Positions 18,510-30,800 of a DNA stretch of 64,000 nucleotides are shown here, piece after piece. The notes below the pieces were generated by a model. It had not been told where the DNA came from. It saw nothing but the letters and a program-made list of their open reading frames with translations, and did no database searches. The stretch comes from Drosophila pseudoobscura. Its lineage: Eukaryota; Arthropoda; Insecta; Diptera; Drosophilidae. Positions within the stretch are counted from its first letter, which is position 1. Each line of letters begins with the position of its first letter. The stretch spans positions 21,409,501-21,473,500 of the forward strand of contig NC_046680.1 in assembly GCF_009870125.1 (NCBI RefSeq), read 5' to 3'. The position numbers and the translations under genes are program-made.

Positions 18510-20900
18510 TTATTTGCATGGGTAGATGGGGAGCCACCAACACCCTGCGTTAATATAACTGTGAGTTGCTTTTTGCCCAAGATCTGGGAGATCGTGCAAT
18601 CGTCAGCAGCGTCTGAGTGGAGACTTTTTCCCGTATGGCTTATGGAGGAATAAGGCGTTAATTGAGAGAGAGAGAGATCGTCAGAGCTATGAGCACTTAC
18701 CAGGGTGTCCCAGCTGAACCATTGGCGGCACATCAGAATCAGCAGGCTGTCGAGGCGGTTGGGGAACGGGTGCGGGATCCAGAAGCCCGGAAACAGCCCC
18801 TGTAGTCCCGTAGAAAGCCTGCGTGTTCTTGTGGGGATCATCGCGAAATGGTGATGTTAATTTCCTGAGAATGGAAAGAAGATTGAGAGATGGCGTTCGT
18901 ATTTCGGTTTAATAGTTTCGTAGCAGCCAGTAAACTAAACACTACATTTTCATAAAAAAAAAAGGCGTAGCGGTGACAAGAACCTCAGCACTTAGCAGAT
19001 ACAATTGCCTAAAAAGGGCATGAAACAGTGCTGGAAAACAAGAAAATATATTTGAAAGACATGAATATTTCAAAACGGGAATACAAAAAATTTGATGAAA
19101 CACCGAGTCGATTGCCGCCCATCTGCTGGCCCAGAAGAACGGCTGGGGAGCCACCAGGGCAGATCAAGACCATGCCGCTCCGAGTTTCTGGCCAAGTACA
19201 ACCATTACTCTTTCGCATTGTGAAGGAGATCGCCTCCGGTGTTAGCCGGCAAAAGCTTCAGGAAGATTCTAAGATTTAGGTAGAACTTTCCAAATAGCGG
19301 TCAACATGCTCATTCTCTTAAACAGAGGTGCCTAATCCTGTGCGCAGACCATTAATTTCGCCAACTTGTTGTTCTCCTTCTGCTTTCATTGTTTGTTAAA
19401 TAAATAAAAATAAACTATGCGTAAATACTTAAGAAGTGTGTGAATGCTGCGAGAAGAGTTGATTCTTTGTCCCTAGTCGTAGTCCTGGTACCTTTGCCCT
19501 TTCCATTTGCCAAAGAACAATTGACCTTTGGCTGGCGGCTGCTGCGAGGGGGGCTGTGGCGAGTTTCCTTGCGTTTTAGCCTATTTAAAGCGTCTGCTTA
19601 TGGGAGAATGTGTGTAGGAGGGGGCATGTGTGTATGCGTGTGTGTGTGTGTGTGTTGGCTAAACTTTAAATTGTCCAAATGCTACGTGCCCCGAATGCGG
19701 AGTTCATAAATCCAAGCGCTAAATGTAAACATCAACAGTTGCGCGTCCATGGGAGGGACTTTTGTATGGCAGCAACAAAAATAAAAGCAACACCAACAAT
19801 TACAACAACAACAACAATCGCAGCAACAGCAACAACTACAACAACAACAATGATGATGGGGAAAACTTGCAAAGTTCAAACACAAACTAATGCAGCAGCA
19901 GCCCAGCCCAAGAGTGGGAGGAGGAACAAAAGCCAAAGCGTGAAGGAGTGTGAAAGGGGGGATGGGGACCGGGCCAGAGTATCCTCTACAACCTACACTA
20001 CCCTATACTATAGACCACTTTTAGCTAGACTCTCCTTTCCGCCACCGACACTCTACTTGGGGCCACTTCCACCGTCGTCGTCCGCTTTCCTTTGGGGGGG
20101 TATTACGGTTTTCACGAAATTGTTTGGACTGTAAATAAGGAAGTATTTCCGATCTCATAATCTGCTCTGTTCGTCTGTTTCTATGAGAACTTATCTCCTG
20201 TCTACCTCATAGAAACGATCAATATTTAAGGGTATTCAAAGCTCCGCTCACCAACGGATATCCCTTCTTTCTGTTTGTTCGGGTTATTGTTGTTGGTACG
20301 CTTAATGCGCGATAGCCAAATGTGTGTGTTCGTGTGTGGGTATGGGTGTGTGTGTGTGTGTGTGTGAGTGCGTGTGTGTTGTGTCTAGGTGTTGGATCCA
20401 TCGGCTTCCTTCTATTGTCCCTCTCCGACCCTTGCCCCTATACCATCTCCTGCTGCTATCCTTCAGTCCTTCCGTCCGATCCAAGAAAATGAAATAAAAT
20501 AAACTCGAGTTTTGTTTTCGTTTGTCGTATACGCAATGGCTTAAAGCTTACGCCTTCGTCCTTCGTCCTGAGACTATACGCATGTGGCCAGTGGTAATGA
20601 CCTCCGCAGGTCCACACTCCCCCCTCTCTAAGCACACACACACACACACAAAAGCGTTGTTGCAGTTGCACAACTTTGTTAGTTGTTGGCCAGCAGAGGG
20701 TTAAGTTCTGATAATTATGGATGAAAAAGTGGAGCAAAAACGAAACGGAATGAAACTGGAAGTGGACTGGGACTGGGAGTGTAAAAGTGTAAAAATGTAA
20801 AATAATCCACAGAGCAGCACTTAAAGCTACTTACCTTCTGGCCAGCACCGCTTTTAGCCCCGTTTGAACCCATTTCCTTGTGTTATTTAATAGTGTTGCC
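18510..20900 (-). CDS. unresolved spliced gene on the minus strand (exon pieces only)
   Basis: Two blocks are flanked by strong splice sites: 20835-20900 (acceptor TTTTCGCAG, donor GTAAGT) and 18701-18864 (acceptor CCATTCTCAG, donor GTAAGT). A possible last exon, 18510-18544, follows a weak acceptor. In the one frame open through both blocks the reading includes TRKWVQTGLKAVLARR, then KLTSPFRDDPHKNTQAFYG and a Pro-rich stretch PAPVPQPPRQPADSD. The first block also holds an ATG with good context (MGSNGAKSGAGQK, a myristoylation-like start), but that frame hits a stop soon after joining. A third frame of 18701-18864 (containing PGFWIPHPFPNRLDSLL) has high third-position GC. The correct frame and upstream exons are therefore undecided. 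Family unknown. Confidence 0.35.
18865..20834. other. probable long intron with microsatellites
   Basis: Lies between the two exon-like blocks. It contains TG repeats at about 19638-19655 and 20345-20366, and a CAA/CAG tract about 19790-19850. A short block at 19100-19280 looks like a degraded copy of coding sequence, with conserved-looking FLAKYNHYSFA in one frame and KEIASGVSRQKLQEDSKI in another, and no single open frame. No intact gene. Confidence 0.4.
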
Positions 20901-23900
20901 CTGCGAAAATAACAGACTCGCATATAATTTAAGATAATTGGGATATATGGAGGCTGAGAGTGAGATATTATTATTCGATAAGCTTTTAGTCAGCGCGATG
21001 CTAAACGGATTCAATCTTTTAAATAATAGTATTCTCTAGAAGAGAATGGAAGTTAAGAGTGATTGGAATCGTTTCACTCTCTCAATCTTCTTAGAAATCA
21101 AAATGGAACAACTAATATTTCCATTTAAATCACTTGAAACAAGTAACGTAAGAACTAACTAACATAAACCGTAGGAGTATCTAATCTAGACAGAGAAATG
21201 GGTTTGATAAGTCTCGCTCTACGAGTGGCCTCTTGAATGAATTACGGATCTACTCGTATAGATAGACAGTCTGTTGGAATTAAATCTATGAGGGCTATAA
21301 ATCAAGTTGAAGAACTACATATATTGATTAATGAAAATATTTCTTATGCCGATTCGTGTGGTGTAAATGGAAACTTTACGACAATAAAACCAAAAGTGGA
21401 TTCGATTGGGTGGAATAACTGCATAGATTGAAGTTCTTTGTTTTATATGAGCTGCTCTCCTCTATAGTTCCGTATATACAATTATTTATAGGAATATTTC
21501 ATAGGAAAACAGGTAAAGTATCCATCCGAAAGGCAAAAAATGCACTAGAATTCTAACAAAAATGTGTTCAATATAAAACAAAAAAAATAGACACAGAAAT
21601 GATTCGTTCATTTTCAATTGAAAATTCGTATCGTTTCCTCGACAAAAGGCTAATAATTGTTGACCTTTATTCTTGCCATTGAAAATATGAAATTCAATTC
21701 AAATTGACTTATGCAATGTTCATTAAAAGTCTCTCCTGGCCAGCATTTGGCTGGCTTCCTGCTGACATTTACCATGTCCTTTGTTCTTCTAATTGCCTGC
21801 TGGCCCAAACTATTCCTTTGGTTAGAAGTATTTCATCTAATTTGGAATGCACTTCCGCAATACACTACACTATGGAAGGTAGTATTTCCCGGATGGGGTC
21901 TATAGCGGTTTATCTATCCAATGGGGAGGGATGGAGATGGTGCTGCTCCATTTTTAGCAATCCGGGTATTTCCCAGGGACAAACAAGGTGCCAAGGACAT
22001 GGCTGAAAGGAAATCTCCGCCTAATTTAGACAGTGTGTACAGTAAATATGCAAACAAGCCGCTAAATTGGCATAGAACAAACAGAACAGAAACTCAGGCA
22101 ACAATTGAAGTACCGAAGTACCGACGGACAGGAGGACAGAAGGACGGAGGGACAGAAGGGAGTGTACATATACACACGTGTACTCGAACCTGTAGTCAAG
22201 TGTAGGAGAGTGTCTTTTGTGTTGGCACTCGACAAATATCAACACATAAATATTTCAGAGAACCAAACAAAAAATGAATTATTGGAAACGTGCAGTGGCT
22301 TCAGTGGATTCTTTAGTAGATAATCTTATCTAAGTCCCCCTATTTCCTCCGAATTAAATTAATTGAGTGGCAAATATAGATTCAGCTGGAAAACAGGAAC
22401 CAGAGGCGCTACAAATCGTATGAAAGTTATGGAAACAGCTGCCCGTTTAGTCGTCTATCAGTGCAGATTGGCCTTCGAATGCCCAGTCGCTTATCATTTT
22501 GCACGCAAGCGGACAAGCGGACAGGTGGATGGGTGGATAGGCGGATAGCCGGACACAAAGGGGCACTTGAATGGACAGACACTCGGAGAGCTCGGAGGAA
22601 AAGGAAGGGTGCTGGGCGAAGAAATACCTGTTGTTGCATTTGCATTCATTTCAAGTGCACCCGCAATTTCACAGCAACATGGCCGAATGTTCCCCAGCAA
22701 CATGCCCAACCTCAGCAACATTTGGAGCCCGAGCGCCACATCGGTTCGGGCCCACATTTTGTGGGCGTTCGGCTTGTGATTTGTTCGTTGTTTTTGGCGC
22801 TTGTCGTTTGGTCGCTTAGTGTCTTGGCACTGCCTCTGCTGCTACCTCTGCTGCTGCCGCATAGTACGTTTCTGTTACTCGACCGGTGAACAACGCGGCG
22901 CGCTTGCGTCTCTGCCTCTGCCTCTGCCTCTGTCCATTGCACTGCATCGCACGGCTGTCCGTGCCATTCGAAAGTGTCGTCGTCTCGTCTGGCGGTGTTT
23001 CGTCTCTCGTGCAGCGAAGCGATCTTCCAATCTTCCAAGTAATAAATAAATTAAGACCAAATGCATATCAAAAGCCAAACAAAATCATTAAAACTTATAA
23101 ATAAATGAGAGAAGAGGAGTGGAGAAAACCTGATTTCGCACAGGGCGACGATCAAGCGTACGACCCCACGATTCCACGATCCCATGACGATGCCAGGGAG
23201 AGGCTCGTCCGACTGCATTCTTGCGTCACGTGCTGCAGAAACTGCATCACCGACCATTCGCCACCCCACTTTCAAGGCGAAATTTTGCGCGGCGATCTGC
23301 AGGCAGAGCAAAAGCCGAATTACAGTTGTTCTTTGTCTCTTCTCTTTGTTCGTTGCCTCTTCGAGCGCTAAGTGATTTGTTTTCGTTTCTCAATTGAACG
23401 GCTTCCAACCACTACAAGGCGAAGGGAACAGCTGGGATCCACATAATGATCGAAAAAAGAGAGAGAGAGAGAGGGAGAGTGGTGCAGGAGAGTCAAGAGA
23501 GAGGGGAACTAGACGAAGGCGGACAGTGGGACAGAGAGCTAGACGCAGTTGCAGCAGTAGAAATGCATGAAAATCATGCGATCGATCAGTGGCGGCAAAC
23601 TTTCAATCGAAACATTGGACAAGTGTGTTTTTAATGGTTGTTTTAGTTGTTTTAGTCGTTGTACTTGTTGTTATTGCTGCTTCTATTGTTCTTGCTTTAG
23701 TGGTGGCTGGTATTGGTGCTGTTGCACATGAAATTGATTAATTATATGTGCAAAACAATGCTGATGTAAATGCCTGTTTGCTTGCACTCAGAGTCAATTT
23801 GATTGAATTTTTCACTACCTACGTACTAGGGCGTTTCGTTGCATTATATTTTTCCGTATATTTATGCAGATTTGTTCTTCTTATAAATGCATAGGGTATG

Positions 23901-25301
23901 GTTAAGGTATGCTGGAGCTGAGCAAAAGCTTACCACAAAGATACAACATGGGAGTCATGATCGATTCTATAGATTCAATCGCTGTTCTTTACTCTGTTTG
24001 CACAGATCAAAAACTAGTTTTGTCATTGGACAAATAGCACCTAAAAATGCATTGGAAATCTCAGCACAATTTGCTTGAGTTAGGACGAAAATATCCAAAA
24101 GTTTAGTAATTTAACTTTTATGTAAACCATTTTAATAAATTCTGCTAGCAAAAAAGAGCTATAATAATTGCCTGCAGGAAATATCGCTATCGAAGAGCAT
24201 TTAAGCCCTCGACTTCCATAGCTGGCATTTGACGTATTTTTCTAAAACCCCGACCTTTGCCACAGTATGTACTCCCATCAATCTGGCATGCATAAAATGC
24301 CCCTCAACGAGGCATTTCAAAAGTGTTTTGTGTTTGCTTGTGTATTTATGGACATTAAATGCATCTGTCACAGCTTTCATCGTTCTCATATTTATTTGCA
24401 TTTACATATTGCAAATAATAACTTAAATGCCACACAGAAAAAACCGTTTAGCACATTACCAACATTTAAATAAACACTGATTTTCGCTGGTTACTGACTC
24501 GCTGTTAATTTTTTTGTCTCCTCTTAATGGGCACTGAATAGGGCTTGATTTGAGGGGAGTTCATGAGAGGGTTGTGCAGTGGTGGCAGGAGAATGGGTAT
24601 GCGTGGGGGCCTATCAGTTATGTGAGTGCATTTGCAAGGCCTGATTTTCAGAGTTTCCAAGTGACTTTCGTGAACCAATTTTATTATTTTTCGTAAATGA
24701 TTTATGTATGGGATATACTATTTCTCTTAAGAAGAAGTAGAAATGTTGGATCTGCCCCAACAGAAACTACATTCCGCCCTGTGCACGGCACATTAGCGGC
24801 AATAATTGGCGACAAGAAAGGGTAAAAATACCCGTGTAAATACTGTCCGCAGCTAGAAAGAAAGAATATTAGAAGGCACCCCCAGACCTCGGGACGAACC
24901 ACTCCGATCGAAAGCAAAACAACCTCTGACGCTGTGCTTTCGCTTTTCGAGAATATTTTTAGATCAATTTTTTTCTTCTTTCAGGTTTTATTTTTTTTTG
25001 TTCGCTGTTGCTGTTTTATTTGCTAGCCGAGAAGAGCAGAGTCTCCCCTTTTACTGCGTCTTGATCGTCTCGTCTCGATCGGGTAAATGAAGAAATGAGT
25101 AATGAATAATTAGAGATGAAAACTGTGCCAACAACATATCAAAGCCATTGAGACGACGCAAAGCTGTAATTTGTCATAAATATTTGCATATTAAAAAGTT
25201 CTTTTCCCCTTGATTTATTTCTATTACAAAAACCAGTTGTGGTGACGTCAAAAGTGTATCAGCAATTGCATTCGGAACTTGAAGAACAAATCGTCGCGAA
25301 C
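20901..25301. other. 4.4 kb without a supported gene
   Basis: AT-rich DNA interspersed with simple repeats: GGACAG-like units at about 22125-22160, GCGGACA-like units at about 22505-22555, a CTCTGC hexamer tract at 22910-22933, and a GA tract at 23455-23475. A TGT-rich tract lies at about 23635-23720. No open frame shows normal codon use. Some of this is probably intron of the minus-strand gene and upstream DNA of the cysteine-rich gene. Confidence 0.5.
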
Positions 25302-26853
25302 ATGCATTGCAGTTGGAATTGTAACTGGAGCTGGACTCTGGTCTGGATGTCGGGTGAGTGAACGGGAACCTATGTACATACATATGTACATATATATAAA
25401 GTATAGATAGAACTTATGGAATGCTATATATGTATGCATGGAGCTATGTATGAAAAATCATCCGATGAGGGGGTTATCTTACCGTCAAAACCTGACCCGA
25501 TCTGTCAGTTCTGCGTCGAATAGATTGCATCTCACGGAATGCCGGAATAAAAAGTTGGCGAAAAATTTATGAAATGCCAATTTCACTTACGCTTAACTTT
25601 ATTACCCCTGACGCACATTTGCAACTTTGTTGCAACTGACTGTTTGTGTGTGCCACACAGCCACCCGTGCTCTTGGTCCTGCTCCTGCTCCTGCTCCTGC
25701 TACTGCCACCCACTGGCCGGCCAAGAGTCTCAGATTGCCTTTTAGCTTTCAACTTGAGCACTATTTCAATGTTTCTGTTTGTTTATTTGTCTCCCACTCC
25801 AACACTCTCTGGCATTGGCGCTCTTTCCCTCTGGTTTTCCCTCTGGTTTTTCCACTGCTCAAATTTCCAGTCCTGATGCTGGCGCTGGTCGTGCAGGTAC
25901 GGTCCGAGGAGTGCGGCCAGGAGGAGTTCACCAAGTGCGCCGAACCACTCGAAATGCTGCATTTAACGCCAGAGTTCTCGATTGGCCCCGCCAAGAAGGA
26001 GGAACTGGACAAACTTTGCCAGTAAGTGTGCTCCCGGAGAAAGTTCCGATCCGATCCGATTCGATCCGATCCAGAGATAATCTCCGATTGTTTTGCAGCG
26101 AGCTACGCAAGGGAGTGCGGTGCATCCAGAGTTACACGCGACGCTGCATGGATCTGCAGCAGAGGAACCAGTTCAACAAGCTCTACCACGGCACCAACCA
26201 GTTTATCCGCGATCTGTGCAACAAGGGAGAGTTCCAGGAGGGTAAGATGCGACCAGAAACCTACTACACAGATCTGTTTGAGCTTGATATACCCCCTTGA
26301 CAACACCCAATGTAGAGTACCTAAAGCATGTGCCCTGCTCGGAGATGGCCAAGAAGGAGTTCGAGGTGTGCGCCACTCGCTATAAGGAAACAATGGTCTT
26401 TCTGAAGCCCAACAAGAATCAGGAGAATCCAGAAAACGGCACTCTCAACGAGAACATCAAAACCATTTGCTGGTGGGTAGAGATCTCTTCCTGATCTTTC
26501 TTTCCTATAGCTAAATCCCCCCTTCGCAGCTCCATCAATGAGCTCGTGGACTGCTCGGAGATGGCGGCCCGAAGAATCTGTGGCAATGAGGCGGCCAAGT
26601 TTACGCGGGAGTTGGTCGATAAATATGCCAACAGTTTGACCAAGGTGAGTGTGATTACCGCTCTACGTAAGACAAACTTGATCTTTTCTTACTTTCGCAG
26701 ACCTATTGCGAGGACTTTACCCGTAATCCGGGCATCTGTCGCGACGAAGCGCGCAATGGTGCTCCTGGGGTCCTACAGCAGACCAGTCTGGTCCTTCTAA
26801 TGACAATGACGTTGGTGCCCCTGCTGGTCAGCAGCAGCCGAAGCAGCAGATAA
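25302..26853 (+). CDS. secreted cysteine-rich helical protein, possibly GPI-anchored
   Basis: Six exons, 25302-25353, 25871-26021, 26099-26241, 26316-26472, 26530-26644 and 26701-26853, join in frame to 256 residues. The first exon (MHCSWNCNWSWTLVWMSG) is needed because exon 2 opens mid-signal-peptide (VLMLALVVQVRS); its GTGAGT donor and phase fit exactly. The mature chain has regularly spaced cysteines in helical segments: ECGQEEFTKCAEPLEML, ELRKGVRCIQSYTRRCMDL, HVPCSEMAKKEFEVCATRY, INELVDCSEMAARRICGNEA, TYCEDFTRNPGICRDEA. The hydrophobic end (LVLLMTMTLVPLLV) suggests a GPI signal or membrane anchor. The cysteine pattern recalls the arthropod 27-kDa haemolymph glycoprotein and DUF19-like families, but the assignment is uncertain. 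Function unknown. Confidence 0.83.
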
Positions 26854-27798
26854 ATACTTGGCCACAACTACAGTTAAGTTCAAAATTCTAGAACCAGTTT
26901 ACACACACAGGAAAAACAGCAAAAGGAGAGCTAAATAGTTAAGGTTTCCCCCCAAGCACACGCACACGAACACGCACACACACACAAGACACACAGCAAG
27001 AATTCCACACCCGGTTACATACTTTTGGGAGTCAATTTAGGCCACAGTGCAGGCAAAACTTGAACTACAGCGTAAAATTAGCTAAATGATAAGTATGTTA
27101 TGTATACCAGTATACTATATAGATATATGGATATATCGGAGAAGAGGATAGGAGGATAGGAGGAGATTATAGCTAAGGTCGTCCTATGTTATAGGGGTCG
27201 TGGGCCTCTAGTTAAAGGGTATAGGTTAGCTGTAGTTAGTCCCAGTGTTGAGTGTGCCGCAAAAAGTGTTGCTTGTTACGGGCCCCACTACCACTACCGC
27301 ACTCACTACTTTCCCACACTTTGTCGATCGTGCAATATATAGAGTTGAGTTTCGTTGAGTTTGTTTAAGTCTTTAAGTGTTGGAAATAATTTAGTTTCTA
27401 AGTTAGTAAGTTCCTTAAAAGTTCCCCACTCTTCCATACCCACTCCCCTGCAAACGCAAAGAATGTAGTTATTCTACCCCCACGGAATCCAGCAAACAAA
27501 TGTGCATTTCTTAGAATGAAAATTCTACTATTTTGTAGATTCTTGATAGACCTCACTAGTGGTTAGCGATTATTTATTTCACACAGTGTAAATACCTTCG
27601 GCGTACACAAAAATTGATAAAGTTATTGATAAAAGCATATGGAAATACCTACAATATAAATAAATAAATATTAGTTTAACTTGAACACATACATAAATAC
27701 ATACATACACACTTAAGCACTCAAACGCCCACACCCACACCCACAAAACTGTGAATATATACATATATTATGATTAAAGAGTAACATTTATTTTAAGT

Positions 27799-27829
<31 letters not shown>

Positions 27830-30800
27830 GAATGCATAAGGAAAAAACACAATAAAAAAAGTGAAAATATATTAACAAAAATATATGTATATGTAAAAGA
27901 GACAGAGACAGAGGGTGAACAGAGAGTGAGAAAGAGAGCAAGTGAAATAAAAGAGAAAACGAGAGCGTGCCAAAAATGCTTTTTACTGCAGGATAAAACC
28001 AAGCGCCGCCAAAAAGTATGCAACGCGCCGCATCCCGCCACCCAAAAGTATGCTGCGCAAAAATGCAATGGGGCTTTGACGCTGTGGGATGTGGGATGGG
28101 AGGCGGACGGAGACGGGGACGGGCTGAAGGCCTGAAGGGAAGGGCAGGCGAAGAACCCTCCACTGAGGCTGGCCATAATTTATGTTTATGTGGTGCGTTC
28201 GTTCATTAGACCAGCGGCGAGGACCTGGACCCAGGATCCAGGACCTAGCAGACATAGGAGAAGTTCAGGACGCCGTTGCTGGTTGACTTCTCGCCTGGCA
28301 GCTAATTTATAAGGTCGCCACATGACTCAAGGACATCAGAAGAGCGGGGGCCGTCCGGCGCTCTGTTGAATGTAATAATTATAGTTATCATGGTGGGCCA
28401 GTGGCATCTCCATTTGCATTTGGCATTTGCAACCTTGTTGAGGCATCGATTTCGATCCGGATTAAAGCGGAATTCGAATGGTTCAAAGCAGAGGCCTTTG
28501 AACGGTTGAAAAGAGTGGCCTAAACCAGTACAAACTGAAGGCTGAAACTGTCCTCTAGCTAGTTGAAAGGCTTCCACAGGCTTTCACTTCAAGGAGAAAG
28601 GCAGGAAAGGCTTCCCAAATAAACGTGGATCAAGTATTCATATCAACTGAAATTTAAGCTGAATGGCTTTTATGACGACTTTTAATTGGTTAAGAGCATC
28701 CTCAAATTACGATTGCTTTCAATCAGTCTTTTAAAGAAGAAAGTCAATACAAAAAGGATTACGTTAAGGACCTAAGGCCAATATGGACAATATGGTTAAG
28801 GACTATGAGATTAAGACGTTAGGAAGTCGGGAACTATTTTCAATGCCTAATAAGTTTAGAATTACTTCTTTTGACAACTAATTTCTCTAAAATGTTCGCC
28901 ATGCTTCGGGAGTCTCTTTTAGCAAGGCTTTCACTCCCATTACCGATTCTGTGTCTCTCTCTACACTCCTCTCCTGCTCTCACTGTTCATCTTTCTCTCA
29001 ACTGCTTGGCCAATAAATGTCTTTTTCCTGGCCATTCAGTTGTGCCTTTACCATCTTTTACCATCAGGTCTCCCCAATTGCATTTCAATAAAGACGTTTT
29101 CGAGCATTTTTGGTCAGGACGAAATGCTTAACAAATCAATAGTTGAGTGCACCGACGGTTGTAGGGTTTTGGGGCTCTGGGGGTTGGGCACAGGTCGGAC
29201 ACAGGTATCTCGATTGCAGCTCAAATATTTACGTTTCCATTTAGAGCTGGCAGAGGAGATGCCACGAAATGTGGGGAGAATGCAGGTACTTTCCACAGAA
29301 CTCCTCCTCCTATCCGGAGTCATTTTCAACTTCATTTGTTGTGCAAATAGGCGAAACTTATTGCCATTGAGTGTCGTAACCCCCTCGATATCCCCTTCCC
29401 CTGACCAGCGGAAGAGCCCTCAGCCCTCTCTCTTTTTCCGTTTTAATTTGAAGCCATATTTTGTTGATTCGAGCAGACGATCCAAAAGTGTTTTTGCGGC
29501 TGATGAAAGCATCCTTCTGACCTGGCATTTCCGGTTCTTTTGATCTGTTCAATATATCTATCTGAAAATAATCGAAATTGGATGCATATTCATATGTGTC
29601 ATATGGTAGGGTATCCAAAGCTGTCAAAGGTATCGTTTCATTTTCGATTAGTTGGTAATTAATTGAAAATATCCTTTTTGTGTGTGTGTACTGTTGCTTT
29701 TACGTGTGTGCCTATGAGAAGGGGAAGAGCAGCAGCAGCAGCGGCGGCAGCGGCAGCAGTGGAGAGTGGCAGAAAGGGGCAAACAAATTGACAGCCAGTT
29801 GCCGTTGCAGTTGCAGGATTCGTATTCATACGGCAATTTTCAAGTGGCACTCATGCTGTTTCCACTCTTTCATTCATAGTCTCTCACCCTCCCCCTCCGC
29901 CTCCCCCTCCATCTACCCCTACCCCACACTCTATCTCTGGACTCTGCTCAGAAATCCCTGACGCTCTTTCACTCATGTTTAATCCTCTTTAACAGAACGG
30001 CAACAGAACGATTACAATTTGATGTTTTGTTCCCTTTTCTTCTCTTGCGCTTTTGCTTATTTTTTTTCTATTTGCACATTTCCGCTGCGACTAATCTGCA
30101 ATTATGTTTTACATAAAAATCCTATCACATACAACAACAGAGCGTGTGTCAGGGAGAGGGAGGGAGCGACCGAAGAAGAGCGAGTGTGAAGGGAAAACTT
30201 TTCACAAACTTTGTCCAGGCGCTGATTGTTTTCCCTGCTCTGATAGCCATAGCCGGGGAAATACAAATATTTAACAACAACAAAAACACAGAGAGAACAG
30301 AACAGTAGATTCGAATGCCGAATACCCTGATACCCTAAATGATACATTGTTATTTATAATCAAATAAAGACTGACGCCATTTGATGCTGGTCAAGAATAA
30401 TAGGAGTATAGGCTTGGAAATACTTCCTTCACAGCACTGCAAACATTCGACTAAAATCAGAACACCCTTTGCCAGGACACAACAAGGACGACTGGGAAAA
30501 CTATCAGAGACAGAGCAGCGTATTAACGGACAGACGGCAGCAGCAGCAGCAACAACACCAGCAGCATCAGTGGCATCATCAGAATCAGCAGCAACAACAC
30601 CAGCAGCAGTGGCATTGGCAGTAGCAGTTTCATCTCTGGCAAGCGTTTCGTATACGCATTAAATTTGTAATCTCAATTTGAGTTCGAGAGAAGACAAAAC
30701 CCAAACACAAGTTGGTCCTAGAGCAGAATATGAACCGCATCCAGTAGTGGCATAGACTATGGCCATAATAACAACTAATTAGAGGGATTCGCATATCGAG

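Noticed and set aside
25259-25530. A two-exon minus-strand mini-gene (start MQSIRRRTDRSGQVLT, donor at 25482, acceptor at 25370, stop 25259, AATAAA beyond)
   Set aside because: Its second exon is exactly antisense to the first exon of the cysteine-rich gene, which is far better supported; the translation is repetitive Gln/Leu.
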